A program made the position numbers and the translations under genes. Shown one piece after another: positions 1 to 8,613 of a stretch of DNA of 64,000 nt. Source of the stretch: Sulfuricurvum sp. 17-40-25 (GTDB lineage: Bacteria; Campylobacterota; Campylobacteria; Campylobacterales; Sulfurimonadaceae); the NCBI GenBank assembly GCA_002282015.1, contig NCIJ01000003.1, positions 1 through 64,000 of the forward strand, given 5' to 3'. Below the pieces are notes generated by a model. It did not search any database. It saw nothing but the letters and a program-made list of their open reading frames with translations, and had not been told where the DNA came from. The stretch's first letter is position 1, and the number at the start of each line of letters is the position of its first letter.

Positions 1-94
1 ACTTTAGCAAATTTAATTTGCTTCTTTAAGCTTTTGGTTGTAAAAACTACTTTTTAGCAGCTTTTTATACTGCCCATTTTAACTCCGCCGTTGA

Positions 95-235
95 CAAACT
101 GAAAAGTTTGATAAAAACAAACTCTATATCAAACGTCATCTCGATGAAAAGTACGCGATCAGCCCAATCGTGGATCACAAAGAGAGCTCCCAAAAAGCAT
201 TAAGATATTTTAAAAGCACATTACCTTCAACCTAA
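95..235 (+). pseudogene. Possible 3' remnant of an unidentified gene
   Basis: An open frame without a start codon runs from just after a stop at 92-94 to a TAA at 233-235. It would encode about 46 charged residues ending DHKESSQKALRYFKSTLPST. The amino-acid composition looks protein-like rather than random, so it may be the tail of a decayed gene. The opposite strand is also open over part of this stretch, which weakens the case. No family recognised. Confidence 0.22.
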
Positions 236-303
236 TATAAACTCCTATATATATGAGGATTATTATCAATCACTTTTTATTATTCTTTTAAACATTCATA
301 GCT

Positions 304-309
304 TATAAT
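304..309 (+). promoter_or_regulatory. Candidate -10 element for ktrBA
   Basis: TATAAT at 304-309 would place transcription start near 316. The resulting short leader would hold AAGGA at 327-331. This is the only good -10 between the remnant ORF and ktrB. There is no matching -35, which is common in Campylobacterota promoters. Confidence 0.4.
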
Positions 310-367
310 CTCGCCATACATTTAGCAAGGATTTACCACGCAATCCCAAGACATTAAAATCATTTTT

Positions 368-1666
368 ATGAGCTTTGTTATCCTCATCGGAGTTGGGGCT
401 TTCTTACTTATGCTTCCATTTGCCCATAATGGTTCTCTTTCCCTTATTGATGCCATTTTTACCGCTACCTCAGCTGTATGTGTTACAGGTCTTATCGTCA
501 AAGACACACCTGTCGATTTCACGACTTTCGGACATGTTGTTATTCTCTCTTTGATTCAAATCGGTGGTATCGGCTATATGACTGCGGTAACCTTTATGGC
601 CCTCATGCGTCGTCAAAAACTGACCTACCGTGATCGCCTAATTCTCAAAGAGTCGTTAAATTACCCAGGGATGAGTGGAATATTTCGCTTTTTGAAAATT
701 GTTTTTGCCAGTATCTTTATTATTGAAATCATTGGTGGCATTATTCTTTCATGTCGTTTTTTGGTAGATATGCCGCTTGGAAAGGCAATGTGGTTTGGTT
801 TTTTTCACTCCATTTCAGCGTTTAATAATGCGGGGTTTTCCCTTTTCAGTGACAATATGATGGGCTTTAAAGGTGATCTTGTTATTAATCTCACGATACC
901 GCTTCTCATCATATTAGGCGGTCTTGGGTATTTAGTCCTCTTAGAGCTTTACAACTATCGCAAAAAATCGCTTACCCGTATCTCAACACACACTAAAATC
1001 GTTTTATGGACATCGGGATTACTGATTCTAGGAGGGATGATCATCATCCTCACTCTGGAGTGGAATAACCAAAAACTGTTTGGTGATACAGACGTATGGC
1101 ACAAAATCTTGATTGCATGGTTTGCATCGGTAAACTACCGCACCGCAGGTTTCAACGCTATTGATTTTTCACTCATGAATGACTCGGACCTCTTTTTTGG
1201 AACTATATTTATGATGACAGGGGGAAGCCCTGGAGGTACTGCTGGTGGTATTAAAACAACCGTCATAGCACTTGCGGTTATTGGTGTTTGGTATACACTG
1301 CGAGGACAAACCAATCCCCACATCTTCCGCAGAAGCCTCAGCGCTTATCAGATCAACAAAGCCTATGCAATTATTGCTATTGCCACTTTTTATGTTTTGA
1401 TCTCAACCGTTATTTTGAATGAAAGCGAAAGGCTCTCCTTTATTCGCACTCTCTTTGAAACCTGTTCAGCATTTGGAACAGTAGGACTGTCGACGGGTAA
1501 TGGAGGGGTACTAAGTTACAGTGCAAACTTTGATACCTTAGGAAAACTCAATATCATTTTATTGATGCTTATGGGGAGGATCGGTGTTTTTGCTTTTACC
1601 GTTGTCATCGTAGGAAAAGCGGTTAAAAGCCGTATTAAATATGCAGAAGGAAAGGTCGTTATATGA
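368..1666 (+). CDS. ktrB: K+ uptake channel subunit, TrkH/KtrB family
   Basis: Membrane subunit of a Ktr/Trk potassium uptake system in the inner membrane. The 432-residue protein shows the four pore-loop signatures of the family, each with a filter glycine: AVCVTGLIV near residue 37, SAFNNAGFSL near 148, NYRTAGFNAI near 257 and SAFGTVGLSTG near 368. The helices between are strongly hydrophobic. The stop overlaps the start of ktrA by 4 bp (ATGA), so the two are translationally coupled. The start is uncertain: ATG 368 has no Shine-Dalgarno and begins inside what is usually the first helix. The frame stays open to 326, and an in-frame ACG at 338 has AAGGA at good spacing, so the protein may be ten residues longer. 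Confidence 0.93.
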   Translation: MSFVILIGVGAFLLMLPFAHNGSLSLIDAIFTATSAVCVTGLIVKDTPVDFTTFGHVVILSLIQIGGIGYMTAVTFMALMRRQKLTYRDRLILKESLNYPGMSGIFRFLKIVFASIFIIEIIGGIILSCRFLVDMPLGKAMWFGFFHSISAFNNAGFSLFSDNMMGFKGDLVINLTIPLLIILGGLGYLVLLELYNYRKKSLTRISTHTKIVLWTSGLLILGGMIIILTLEWNNQKLFGDTDVWHKILIAWFASVNYRTAGFNAIDFSLMNDSDLFFGTIFMMTGGSPGGTAGGIKTTVIALAVIGVWYTLRGQTNPHIFRRSLSAYQINKAYAIIAIATFYVLISTVILNESERLSFIRTLFETCSAFGTVGLSTGNGGVLSYSANFDTLGKLNIILLMLMGRIGVFAFTVVIVGKAVKSRIKYAEGKVVI

Positions 1667-2310
1667 CGTATGTTGTTATTGGATTAGGGAAGTTTGGATT
1701 TCATGTTGCCAAGGGACTTGCTCAGCAAGGGGAAAGCGTTATTGCTATCGATAATGATGAAGAAAAAATTCGTGATATCAACGAGTTTGTCCAAGATGCT
1801 ATAATGCTCGATTCCACCGATATTAGAGCACTAAGAGAAGCTGGGATCGGCGATGCAGAAATCGCTATAGTCAGTATCGGAGAACATATTGAGGCCAGCA
1901 TACTGACCGTTATGGCACTTAAAGAACTGGGAATTGAAACGGTAATTGCTAAAGCTATTACCCAAGTCCATGGACAAATTCTTTCGAAACTCGGTGCTGC
2001 AAAAGTGATCTATCCAGAGATGGAATCAGCCAAAAAACTGGTCAAGAAGATCGTTAAGAACATGCTGTATGAAACGATTGATCTCTCTATCACCATGAAG
2101 CTCGCAAAAATGACAGTTCCACCTTTTTGGGTAGGCACCTCGATTCTTTCACCTATCTTTGAAAAAGAATACGAAGTTAAACCCATTGCCTATAAACATC
2201 AAGGTGAATGGCACACTTCATTTGAAAAAGATGCTATTCTTGAAACCGGAGATATTTTAGTTGTATTAGGGAATAGTAACCATATCGAATCACTCAGTCA
2301 AAAAGTATGA
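1663..2310 (+). CDS. ktrA: K+ uptake regulatory subunit, TrkA/KtrA family
   Basis: Cytoplasmic nucleotide-binding ring subunit that gates KtrB. The 215 residues start with a Rossmann fold: the GLGKFG loop near residue 7 and an acidic residue at the end of strand 2 (IDND) fit NAD(H)/ATP binding. An RCK_C (TrkA-C) domain follows from about residue 135. The length is typical for single-domain KtrA, about half of duplicated enterobacterial TrkA. It overlaps ktrB by 4 bp, so both are made from one message. The deacetylase gene follows six bases later and may be in the same transcript. Confidence 0.94.
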   Translation: MTYVVIGLGKFGFHVAKGLAQQGESVIAIDNDEEKIRDINEFVQDAIMLDSTDIRALREAGIGDAEIAIVSIGEHIEASILTVMALKELGIETVIAKAITQVHGQILSKLGAAKVIYPEMESAKKLVKKIVKNMLYETIDLSITMKLAKMTVPPFWVGTSILSPIFEKEYEVKPIAYKHQGEWHTSFEKDAILETGDILVVLGNSNHIESLSQKV

Positions 2311-2316
2311 CCTAAT

Positions 2317-3060
2317 ATGAATATTAAATCTTTACTCTGTATCTTCTTACCGCTTGTAATTTATGCTCAGGTGCCTCCTGTGCAATGGGGCGAAAATGTT
2401 ACTGGAGTAACCACGCAGTTTCATTCTGATAACAAAGAAATCGCACTTACCTTTGATGCCTGTGGAGGAAGTGAACGAAGCTCACAATACGATGAGGAAC
2501 TCATCGAGTTCTTAACTCTTCACCGTATTCCTGCCACCCTTTTTATCAACGCTCGCTGGATAGATGCAAACCCTCAGACTTTCATGCAACTTTCACGTAA
2601 TCCTCTCTTTGAAATAGCCAATCATGGAACCGCACATAAACCACTCTCGGTCGAGGGAAAAAATGTCTATGGCATACAGGGTACTGCTTCTGTAGAAGAA
2701 GTGATGGCTGAAATTCAAGGAAACAATGAGAAAATTGAGAAACTCACAGGAAAACGTCCCCGATTTTTTCGAGCAGGAACCGCTTACTATGATGAGCAAG
2801 CCGTAGCCATCGCTCGCTCAATAGGGATGGAAATCGGAGGTTTTTCGATTTTAGGAGATGCCGGGGCCACGTTTAGTGCACCCAAAGTAGCGCAGCAGCT
2901 CATGAGTGCAAAAAGCGGTGATATTGTTGTTTTTCACATGAATCATCCAGAAGGTGGGACACGCGAAGGTGTTGTCAAAGGAATTGAATTCTTATTAACA
3001 GAAGGCTTTAGTTTTGTACGTCTTAGCGATGTCAAAAAGAACCTAATTAGGATTCCCTGA
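2317..3060 (+). CDS. Secreted polysaccharide deacetylase (NodB homology domain)
   Basis: A signal peptide (MNIKSLLCIF... up to about residue 18) is followed by a NodB-type fold, so it should act in the periplasm on an N-acetylated glycan. The catalytic Asp is seen in LTFDACGG (D47), and the metal-binding histidines in NHGTAHKPL (H103, H107). In classical enzymes motif 1 is TFDDG; here the second, metal-binding Asp is replaced by Ala. The TFDACGG form defines a subgroup of the superfamily, so activity and metal use may differ. FHMNHPEGG near residue 206 is the likely C-terminal His motif. It sits just behind ktrBA; a functional link is not evident. Confidence 0.8.
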   Translation: MNIKSLLCIFLPLVIYAQVPPVQWGENVTGVTTQFHSDNKEIALTFDACGGSERSSQYDEELIEFLTLHRIPATLFINARWIDANPQTFMQLSRNPLFEIANHGTAHKPLSVEGKNVYGIQGTASVEEVMAEIQGNNEKIEKLTGKRPRFFRAGTAYYDEQAVAIARSIGMEIGGFSILGDAGATFSAPKVAQQLMSAKSGDIVVFHMNHPEGGTREGVVKGIEFLLTEGFSFVRLSDVKKNLIRIP

Positions 3061-3423
3061 TCACCAGCCATCCGTTGCATGATTATCATGTTTTGATTTT
3101 TTATACCGTCGGGCATTGACTCTTTTTTCTAACTGGTTTTGCGCATGTAACAGTTCTTCTTTGATCGTCTCGATCTCTTCATCACTGTTACGATAATCCA
3201 GAATCTTTTGCCCTAGTGCTTCTAGCGCCATGTACTCATCTTTGTACAACTTTACCGCTTCATTTTTTTCTAAAAAACGATAGTTCATGTCTACTTTTTG
3301 ATCGTATTGTTCTTTACTAGGCTCCTCGCTCTTAACCAAAAAAGAGAATATCCCATTAATAAAGCGTCCCAAAAGGCGGATATAGCGCAGCCGTTTTGAG
3401 CTTTCAAGTCTAGAATCGTTCAT
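3061..3423 (-). CDS. Hypothetical protein with C-terminal coiled coil
   Basis: I do not recognise this 120-residue protein. It has no signal peptide. A short hydrophobic stretch (FINGIFSFLV, residues 17-26) is too short for a clear membrane helix. The second half is highly charged, with heptad-like leucines in EEIETIKEELLHAQNQLEKR, predicting a coiled coil. Its stop abuts that of the convergent deacetylase with no gap. The upstream region (3424-3485) is shared divergently with the rhodanese gene. Confidence 0.6.
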   Translation of the reverse strand: MNDSRLESSKRLRYIRLLGRFINGIFSFLVKSEEPSKEQYDQKVDMNYRFLEKNEAVKLYKDEYMALEALGQKILDYRNSDEEIETIKEELLHAQNQLEKRVNARRYKKSKHDNHATDGW

Positions 3424-3485
3424 AAAACCTCAGTTAATAGAGTAAGAGTTATAATTATATCAATAATATTCAAAAAAGGTTTTTT

Positions 3486-3884
3486 ATGAAATGGGTTCTC
3501 TCCCTTTTTTTACTCACGAATATACTAATGGCAGACTATATAGCCCAGCCTATCGATCAAAAACTGCTCGATTCAAAAATAAAAATCATTGACATTCGAA
3601 CACCTGGAGAATGGGTACATACCGGTATTGTTAAAGGATCGATTCCGATTATGTTTTTTGATGAACGCGGTAATTACGATCTTGATGCATTTCTAGGTGA
3701 ACTTAACAAACATATCAAACCAGGCGAACGTTTTGCCCTCATCTGCGATACAGGAAGCCGTACTAAGGTTGTAGGAGTCCCACTGGGACAAGAGATGGGC
3801 TATAACATCATAGATTTAAAAGGGGGGATTCAATACGCCATAAGCAAAAAAATCCCGATCGAAGTCTACAAATCAAGCAATTAA
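3486..3884 (+). CDS. Periplasmic rhodanese-like protein
   Basis: A single rhodanese domain behind a signal peptide (cleavage probably after residue 16, ILMA/DY). The strand IIDIRTPGEW (residues 34-43) and the active loop CDTGSR (Cys87 to Arg92) are the family hallmarks; Cys87 would carry the persulfide. Exported single-domain rhodaneses are common in sulfur-oxidising Campylobacterota and are thought to move sulfane sulfur, but the partner is unknown. GGTTTTTT ATG gives a plausible start. The last 4 bp overlap the convergent gene at 3881. Confidence 0.85.
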   Translation: MKWVLSLFLLTNILMADYIAQPIDQKLLDSKIKIIDIRTPGEWVHTGIVKGSIPIMFFDERGNYDLDAFLGELNKHIKPGERFALICDTGSRTKVVGVPLGQEMGYNIIDLKGGIQYAISKKIPIEVYKSSN

Positions 3885-4195
3885 GCTAAAAACTTTAAAA
3901 GTTCGATGTATTCTTCTTCGATAACCCCTAGGTTTTCAAGCATACGTATTTCATCAATTTGAGGGTTATCGTTCAAAAACTCACGACGCCACTTCATATT
4001 ATCTCGAAGCTCATCGAGTCCTGTCGTTAAATAGGTTACCATCTGATCAATCTCTGCACCTTTGACAACGCCCTGTGCATCCACTTTGTAAAACAATAAA
4101 GCGTATTCCCCTGTCTCCTGTGAGAAACGAAAATCTTGCGCGATATCGTGGATAATTGCTTTTATACGCTCGTTTTTAATGATACGTTTTGACAT
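3881..4195 (-). CDS. Hypothetical protein, 104 aa
   Basis: A small soluble protein without signal peptide or membrane segment. It is rich in Glu, Asp and Arg, with predicted helices throughout (for example TYLTTGLDELRDNMKWRREF). I do not recognise a family. It is convergent with, and overlaps by 4 bp, the rhodanese gene. AGGATGTC before the sequence MSKRIIK is a likely ribosome site and start. Confidence 0.6.
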   Translation of the reverse strand: MSKRIIKNERIKAIIHDIAQDFRFSQETGEYALLFYKVDAQGVVKGAEIDQMVTYLTTGLDELRDNMKWRREFLNDNPQIDEIRMLENLGVIEEEYIELLKFLA

Positions 4196-4291
4196 CCTAT
4201 TTCCCTTATTTTTACTGACCGATTTTAGTACTTCTTGGTATAGGAATTGCTTAGATTAGTGATCTATGTTCTAAAAGGCGCACCCTATTTT

Positions 4292-5501
4292 ATGGAATCT
4301 CTGAAGCTTAAGACAAAACTCCTTTATTTGCTTATGAGTGTTGCTCTAGGACTTCTTGTTGTCGGATTTGTAGGCTATTATAATCTACTGACGATGAAAA
4401 GAAACGTTGATACCCTCTATTTTGGCTCTATGATTCCTCTCACCGAACTCGCTGCCATCAATACAGCCTATCACCATGAACTCGAATCCAATGTATACCG
4501 ATGGCAAGGAAAAGTAATCAGTGATGATGAGTTTGCTCGTAATATTACCCTAGGACTTACTAATATTGATCAGATGTGGGCTAATTATCTCTCACATCAC
4601 AAGCGACCCGAAGAGACCCCATATATTGCCTACACAGACAAACGAATCAATACCATAAAACGCTACTTTGAAGAAGTTCGTTCTCTAGCATCGTCCTACT
4701 AAAACTGCACCAGCTATTTCACTCATCACACTTACTGCCAATATTACTACCATCCACAATACGATCGCACAGCTCATTTCCTATGAATTATCCATCGCAA
4801 AATACGAACAGTCTATTACTTTAGCGCATCATGAAGATTCGCTGATGCAGCTTGGTGTTATGCTTTTCATTATTTTATTGGGAGTAATGACATTTGCATG
4901 GCGGATTTTCACACAAATAGAACAACAACAGCAGCAGCTACTAGCCTCTTCACAAGCATTACAACACCTTAATGTGAAGCTTGAGCAAGCGTCTTATACC
5001 GATACGCTTACTGGAATCTTTAATCGCCGCTATTTTAATCTCGTCTATGAACGTGAATTCAAACGTGCTTCGCGTTCTGATAAACCGATTACTTTTATCA
5101 TGGTGGATATTGATTATTTCAAACCTTATAATGATACCTATGGACATCTTCAAGGTGACGTTGCATTGCAAAGTGTTGCTCGTGTGTTAAGGACATCTCT
5201 TGCACGGCCTGGAGATTTTGCATTTCGTTTAGGGGGAGAAGAATTTGGTATTATTCTAACGGATACCGATGCTGCAAGTGCCCGTCAAATGGCAGAACGA
5301 CTACGGTTTAATGTAGAATCTCTGGGTATGGAGCACAAGGGAAATAAAAGTACCGGTATCGTCACCATTTCATTGGGAGCCGTTTGTGTTACTCCGACTC
5401 TGAGTATGGGGAATGAGTCTCTTTTACATACGGCTGATGTTAACCTCTACGCCGCAAAAGAGCTGGGTCGTAACAAAGTCATATTTACAACTACTCTATA
5501 A
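4292..5501 (+). pseudogene. Membrane diguanylate cyclase broken by a frameshift
   Basis: Two adjoining frames make one protein. The first (ATG 4292 to TAA 4702) has a transmembrane helix and the start of a periplasmic four-helix-bundle sensor domain as in chemoreceptors. The second (open from 4689 to 5501) completes that bundle, has a second helix (about 4845-4905) and a GGDEF domain. The catalytic site is RLGGEEFG and an inhibitory I-site RPGD lies five residues before it, so the enzyme half looks active for c-di-GMP synthesis. The frame must change by one base between about 4689 and 4702, where the stop TAA appears. No homopolymer explains it, so a true +1 insertion is likelier than a read error. 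Without repair, ATG 4845 could give a membrane-anchored GGDEF protein of 218 residues. Confidence 0.8.
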
Positions 5502-5503
5502 CC

Positions 5504-5842
5504 TTATTTCGGTTTTTTAAATCGAAACGACAGCGCTTCCAACGCCTCTCGCAACTTTGCCCCAATATCTCCTTGAAACTCCATCCATCCCTCTTTATAA
5601 GCACCGCCGCATGCGAGTTTCTTTTTAAGCACGGTAAGCGTTTTTTGAGCCTCATCATCACTAAGACAAAACGGTCCTACGAGACTCACCACTTTACCTT
5701 TGCGCTTCTCTCTTTGTAACACTAACGCATGTTTTGAGGGTTCTTCAATACTGAGTATTTTGGACGTGTTCTGTGTTTCCAAACTCCAGCCATCGTTCCA
5801 GGTACTGCCGATATCCAGAGATAGTTTTGTCCCTTTAGACAT
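5504..5842 (-). CDS. yciH: SUI1/YciH-family translation initiation factor-like protein
   Basis: Bacterial relative of eIF1 that binds the small ribosomal subunit and may proof-read initiation. The 112 residues show the SUI1 core: KRKGKVVSLVGPF near residue 46, LKKKLACGGA near residue 73 and GWMEFQGD near residue 85. Length and motif order are normal. It is the last gene of a minus-strand run starting with ybiT and overlaps the DUF1653 gene by 8 bp. Its stop lies 2 bp from the stop of the convergent cyclase. Confidence 0.85.
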   Translation of the reverse strand: MSKGTKLSLDIGSTWNDGWSLETQNTSKILSIEEPSKHALVLQREKRKGKVVSLVGPFCLSDDEAQKTLTVLKKKLACGGAYKEGWMEFQGDIGAKLREALEALSFRFKKPK

Positions 5843-6050
5843 TTTTTTCTCTTACAAAAGCAAAGCGTTTTCGTCCATCACTCATCACTTCATCAAACAT
5901 ACTCAACGGACGTACCCATAATCCAAACTCACCGTACAGCGCTTTATAGACGACCATTTTTTCTTCTGTCTCAGAATGTGTGGCAATATCCATCACTTCG
6001 TACTCATTTCCCTTATAATGAACGTATATCCCTGCTTTAAGCACGAACAA
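5835..6050 (-). CDS. DUF1653 family protein
   Basis: A 71-residue protein with the pattern of DUF1653: GIYVHYKGNEYEVMDIATHS at the start, then a Y-K-A-L-Y strand and RPLSMFDE. The function of the family is not known; the fold is a small beta barrel often found alone. It overlaps the upstream DUF5718-like gene by 14 bp and the downstream yciH by 8 bp, so all are likely one transcript. Confidence 0.82.
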   Translation of the reverse strand: MFVLKAGIYVHYKGNEYEVMDIATHSETEEKMVVYKALYGEFGLWVRPLSMFDEVMSDGRKRFAFVREKNV

Positions 6051-6870
6051 CTCTTTGCGTTAAAGCACTTATTCCTGGTGCGTTTAATTCACCTTTATTC
6101 ACCATCATAAGAAGTGGATTCATACAGTACAAGTTGCTGTCATACACTACGACTACGATTTCATCACCTTCTCGTAAAAAGGTAGTCTCACCAAAATGGG
6201 TGTAACGAGTAGCACCAATACTAATAATTGCTTGTGCTGGTAGTCCCGCATCTTTAATGTATGTTCCAATAGGTTCAAGCGGCCCTGTATCACCTTGAGT
6301 GTTGATCTGATTGACCATCCAGTCCGTGAGCTTTTGATAAAAATAGCTGTAACCCAACAGCTGCACATCCTCACCATAGCGCATCGTATTCCCATCACGC
6401 TTCAAAAATGAAGCGATACGGTAGGTATCCATAACCCCACCCTCAACAAAGCGATCGATTGGAAAAAGGGTTGAGGATATCCCCTTGGAAGACGGTCCCC
6501 AATTTTTTTTGAGACTGATCTTAGGAATACCTTCTTTACGAAGTGAACAATCATTGTAAGCACCAAACTGTTGGGGAATGATCTGTGTAATTTTGCCGTT
6601 CGAATCATAGGTAATATCACAAATGAGCGCTACTTCAGGCTCAATTTGTACATTGCATTCTTCTTTTGGGAGGATAATGGTGTCTGAGCTAAGAGGATAG
6701 GTACCCAAATAGCCATCACGCCCAGGAACGTAAAAAGGGAATATTCCCTTAGGTCCATTAGGATCATCGGTGACTATTTGTTTAAAATCTTCGATTTCGC
6801 CTGCTTGTTCAAGGTGCAGGGCAAAATTCCCTGCAATTCCAAAACCGACGTAATTCTTATAAAGTTCCAT
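6037..6870 (-). CDS. DUF5718-like protein (FAH-like fold suspected)
   Basis: I place the start at the ATG giving MELYKNYVGFGIAGNF, which makes 277 residues; a longer frame to 6981 is overlap with ybiT. The text resembles the DUF5718 family of Campylobacterota. Segments such as VQIEPEVALICDITY (about residue 79) and QQFGAYNDCSLR (about 103) recall the fumarylacetoacetate-hydrolase fold, in which acidic residues bind a divalent metal, but no reaction can be assigned. It overlaps ybiT by 14 bp and DUF1653 by 14 bp. Confidence 0.7.
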   Translation of the reverse strand: MELYKNYVGFGIAGNFALHLEQAGEIEDFKQIVTDDPNGPKGIFPFYVPGRDGYLGTYPLSSDTIILPKEECNVQIEPEVALICDITYDSNGKITQIIPQQFGAYNDCSLRKEGIPKISLKKNWGPSSKGISSTLFPIDRFVEGGVMDTYRIASFLKRDGNTMRYGEDVQLLGYSYFYQKLTDWMVNQINTQGDTGPLEPIGTYIKDAGLPAQAIISIGATRYTHFGETTFLREGDEIVVVVYDSNLYCMNPLLMMVNKGELNAPGISALTQRVVRA

Positions 6871-8461
6871 TGGCCTTCGCCTCAGCAAACTCTTCATACG
6901 TACCTTTGAAGTCCGTATACGTTCCATCCATGTGCAATTCGATGATACGTCCTGCAAATGCATCCAAAAGCTCACGGTCATGGCTTACGCACACAACGTT
7001 TCCTTCAAACTCAAGCAATGCTTCACCCAAAGCAATAATCGCTTCAAGATCGAGGTGATTGGTAGGCTCATCAAGAACGAGGAAGTTTCCACCCTCAAGC
7101 ATCATCTTGGAGAGCATCATACGATGCTTTTCTCCCCCAGAGATTTTTTCGACACTTTTTTCTTGCTGCTCACCGTTAAAGAGCATGCGTCCTAAACAGT
7201 TACGGATTTCCGAAATTTCACGTTTTGGATCGTACGCACGTAACCAGTCGTACAGCGTTCCCGTCCCTTTGATCTTATCCGCAGTGTCTTGTGGAAAATA
7301 ACTAGGCTCGATCGTAGCACCCCACTTAACAGTCCCCTCACTTGGAGCAAACTCTTCCATCATGATTTTACACAACGTCGATTTACCTGAACCATTGGCA
7401 CCGATAATCGCAATTTTTTCACCCGGAGCGATGAGGATATTGATATCTGTTAACACTTTCAAATCACCATAACTGTGGTTGATGTTTGCAATAGTCAATG
7501 CTTCATCCCCCATAGGACGCTTTGCTTTGAAAACGATACTAGGGTCACGACGGCTTGATGGCTTGATGTCTTCAATATTTATCTTGTCTAACTTCTTTTG
7601 ACGAGACGTTGCTTGTTTCGCTTTGGACGCATTGGCAGAGAAACGGCGCACAAATGCTTCAAGCTGCTCTTTTTCTTTTACTTGCTTATCACGATCCAAT
7701 TGCATCTGGTTTGCCATAAGCGTAGATGCCATATACCAATCATCATACGTTCCTGTAAATTCACGAATCTTTTGGAAATCAACATCCAGGATATTCGTAA
7801 CAACCGCATTGATAAAGTGACGGTCATGAGAAACGATTACCAAAGTCCCTTCGTGACGTTGAAGCTCACGCTCCAACCATCCGATAGTTTCGATGTCAAG
7901 GTTGTTCGTAGGCTCATCGAGAAACAATACATCCGGTTTTGGATAAAGCACTTGCGCCAACAAAACCTTAAACTTTTCAGATGATGGAAGGCTTGACATC
8001 AACTCTTGATGATTTTCTGCTCCGATTCCGACATTTTCCAAAATTTTCGCGATTTGAACATCGTACTCATACGTCGGATCTTCCTCAACGCTGATCATCT
8101 CTAGTTCTGCTAGACGATCATTGACTTTATCATCCTCAAAGTCACCGTTGGCGTACAGATGTTCTTTTTCTTTAATTGCATCGTAAAGACGCTTATTCCC
8201 CCACAAAACCGCATCTGCAATCGTAAAATCTTCAAATGCAAACTGATTTTGTCCTAAAACTCCGACCTTTAGTCCTGGTTCGATGGAAATATCTCCCTCG
8301 TATTCTTTGATCTCGCCGCTGAGAATTTTCAAAAAGGTCGTTTTTCCTGCACCATTCGCGCCGATCAAACCGTAACGCTTATTTCTGTCAAGCTTGAGGT
8401 TAATTCCCTCGAATAAAACTCGACTTCCAAAACGCATTGCTAATTTTGTAACTTGTACCAT
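6857..8461 (-). CDS. ybiT: ABC-F family ATPase, YbiT-like
   Basis: A soluble protein with two fused ABC ATPase domains and no membrane part, the ABC-F arrangement of ribosome-associated translation factors. The first Walker A is GANGAGKTT (residues 34-42), the second GANGSGKST near 348. Both Walker B sites read LDEPTNNLD / LDEPTNHLD. The second signature is ISGGEKHRM; the first is divergent (PSSEKFKVLLAQ), as in YbiT. The linker region RFSANASKAKQATSRQKKLD matches YbiT closely. Length 534 is normal. First gene of a four-gene minus-strand run. Confidence 0.9.
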   Translation of the reverse strand: MVQVTKLAMRFGSRVLFEGINLKLDRNKRYGLIGANGAGKTTFLKILSGEIKEYEGDISIEPGLKVGVLGQNQFAFEDFTIADAVLWGNKRLYDAIKEKEHLYANGDFEDDKVNDRLAELEMISVEEDPTYEYDVQIAKILENVGIGAENHQELMSSLPSSEKFKVLLAQVLYPKPDVLFLDEPTNNLDIETIGWLERELQRHEGTLVIVSHDRHFINAVVTNILDVDFQKIREFTGTYDDWYMASTLMANQMQLDRDKQVKEKEQLEAFVRRFSANASKAKQATSRQKKLDKINIEDIKPSSRRDPSIVFKAKRPMGDEALTIANINHSYGDLKVLTDINILIAPGEKIAIIGANGSGKSTLCKIMMEEFAPSEGTVKWGATIEPSYFPQDTADKIKGTGTLYDWLRAYDPKREISEIRNCLGRMLFNGEQQEKSVEKISGGEKHRMMLSKMMLEGGNFLVLDEPTNHLDLEAIIALGEALLEFEGNVVCVSHDRELLDAFAGRIIELHMDGTYTDFKGTYEEFAEAKANGTL

Positions 8462-8613
8462 ACTCTTGTGCTCTTTTCATGGTTTATTAATATCGCGATT
8501 ATATCCAATGAGACTTTAGAGCGTCCTTACTGTAAAGTCCACCGTCCGATATTTTTCTTTAATCAAACTTCGAGTAAAATATCACAATTTTATTACAAAA
8601 GCATTAGGGAACA

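Larger units (their letters stand above)
1..367. other. Leader region upstream of ktrB
   Basis: This stretch has no complete gene. It holds a 46-codon open stretch without a start (95-235, listed separately), then an AT-rich promoter region. A TATAAT-like -10 lies at 304-309; no good -35 is visible. A Shine-Dalgarno-like AAGGA lies at 327-331, six bases before an ACG codon (338) that is in frame with ktrB. Nothing recognisable is seen in 1-94. Confidence 0.5.

Noticed and set aside
6871-6981. Longer N-terminus for the DUF5718-like protein
   Set aside because: The extra 37 codons lie wholly in ybiT in another frame and lack the family pattern; MELYKNYVGFG at 6870 is the natural start.
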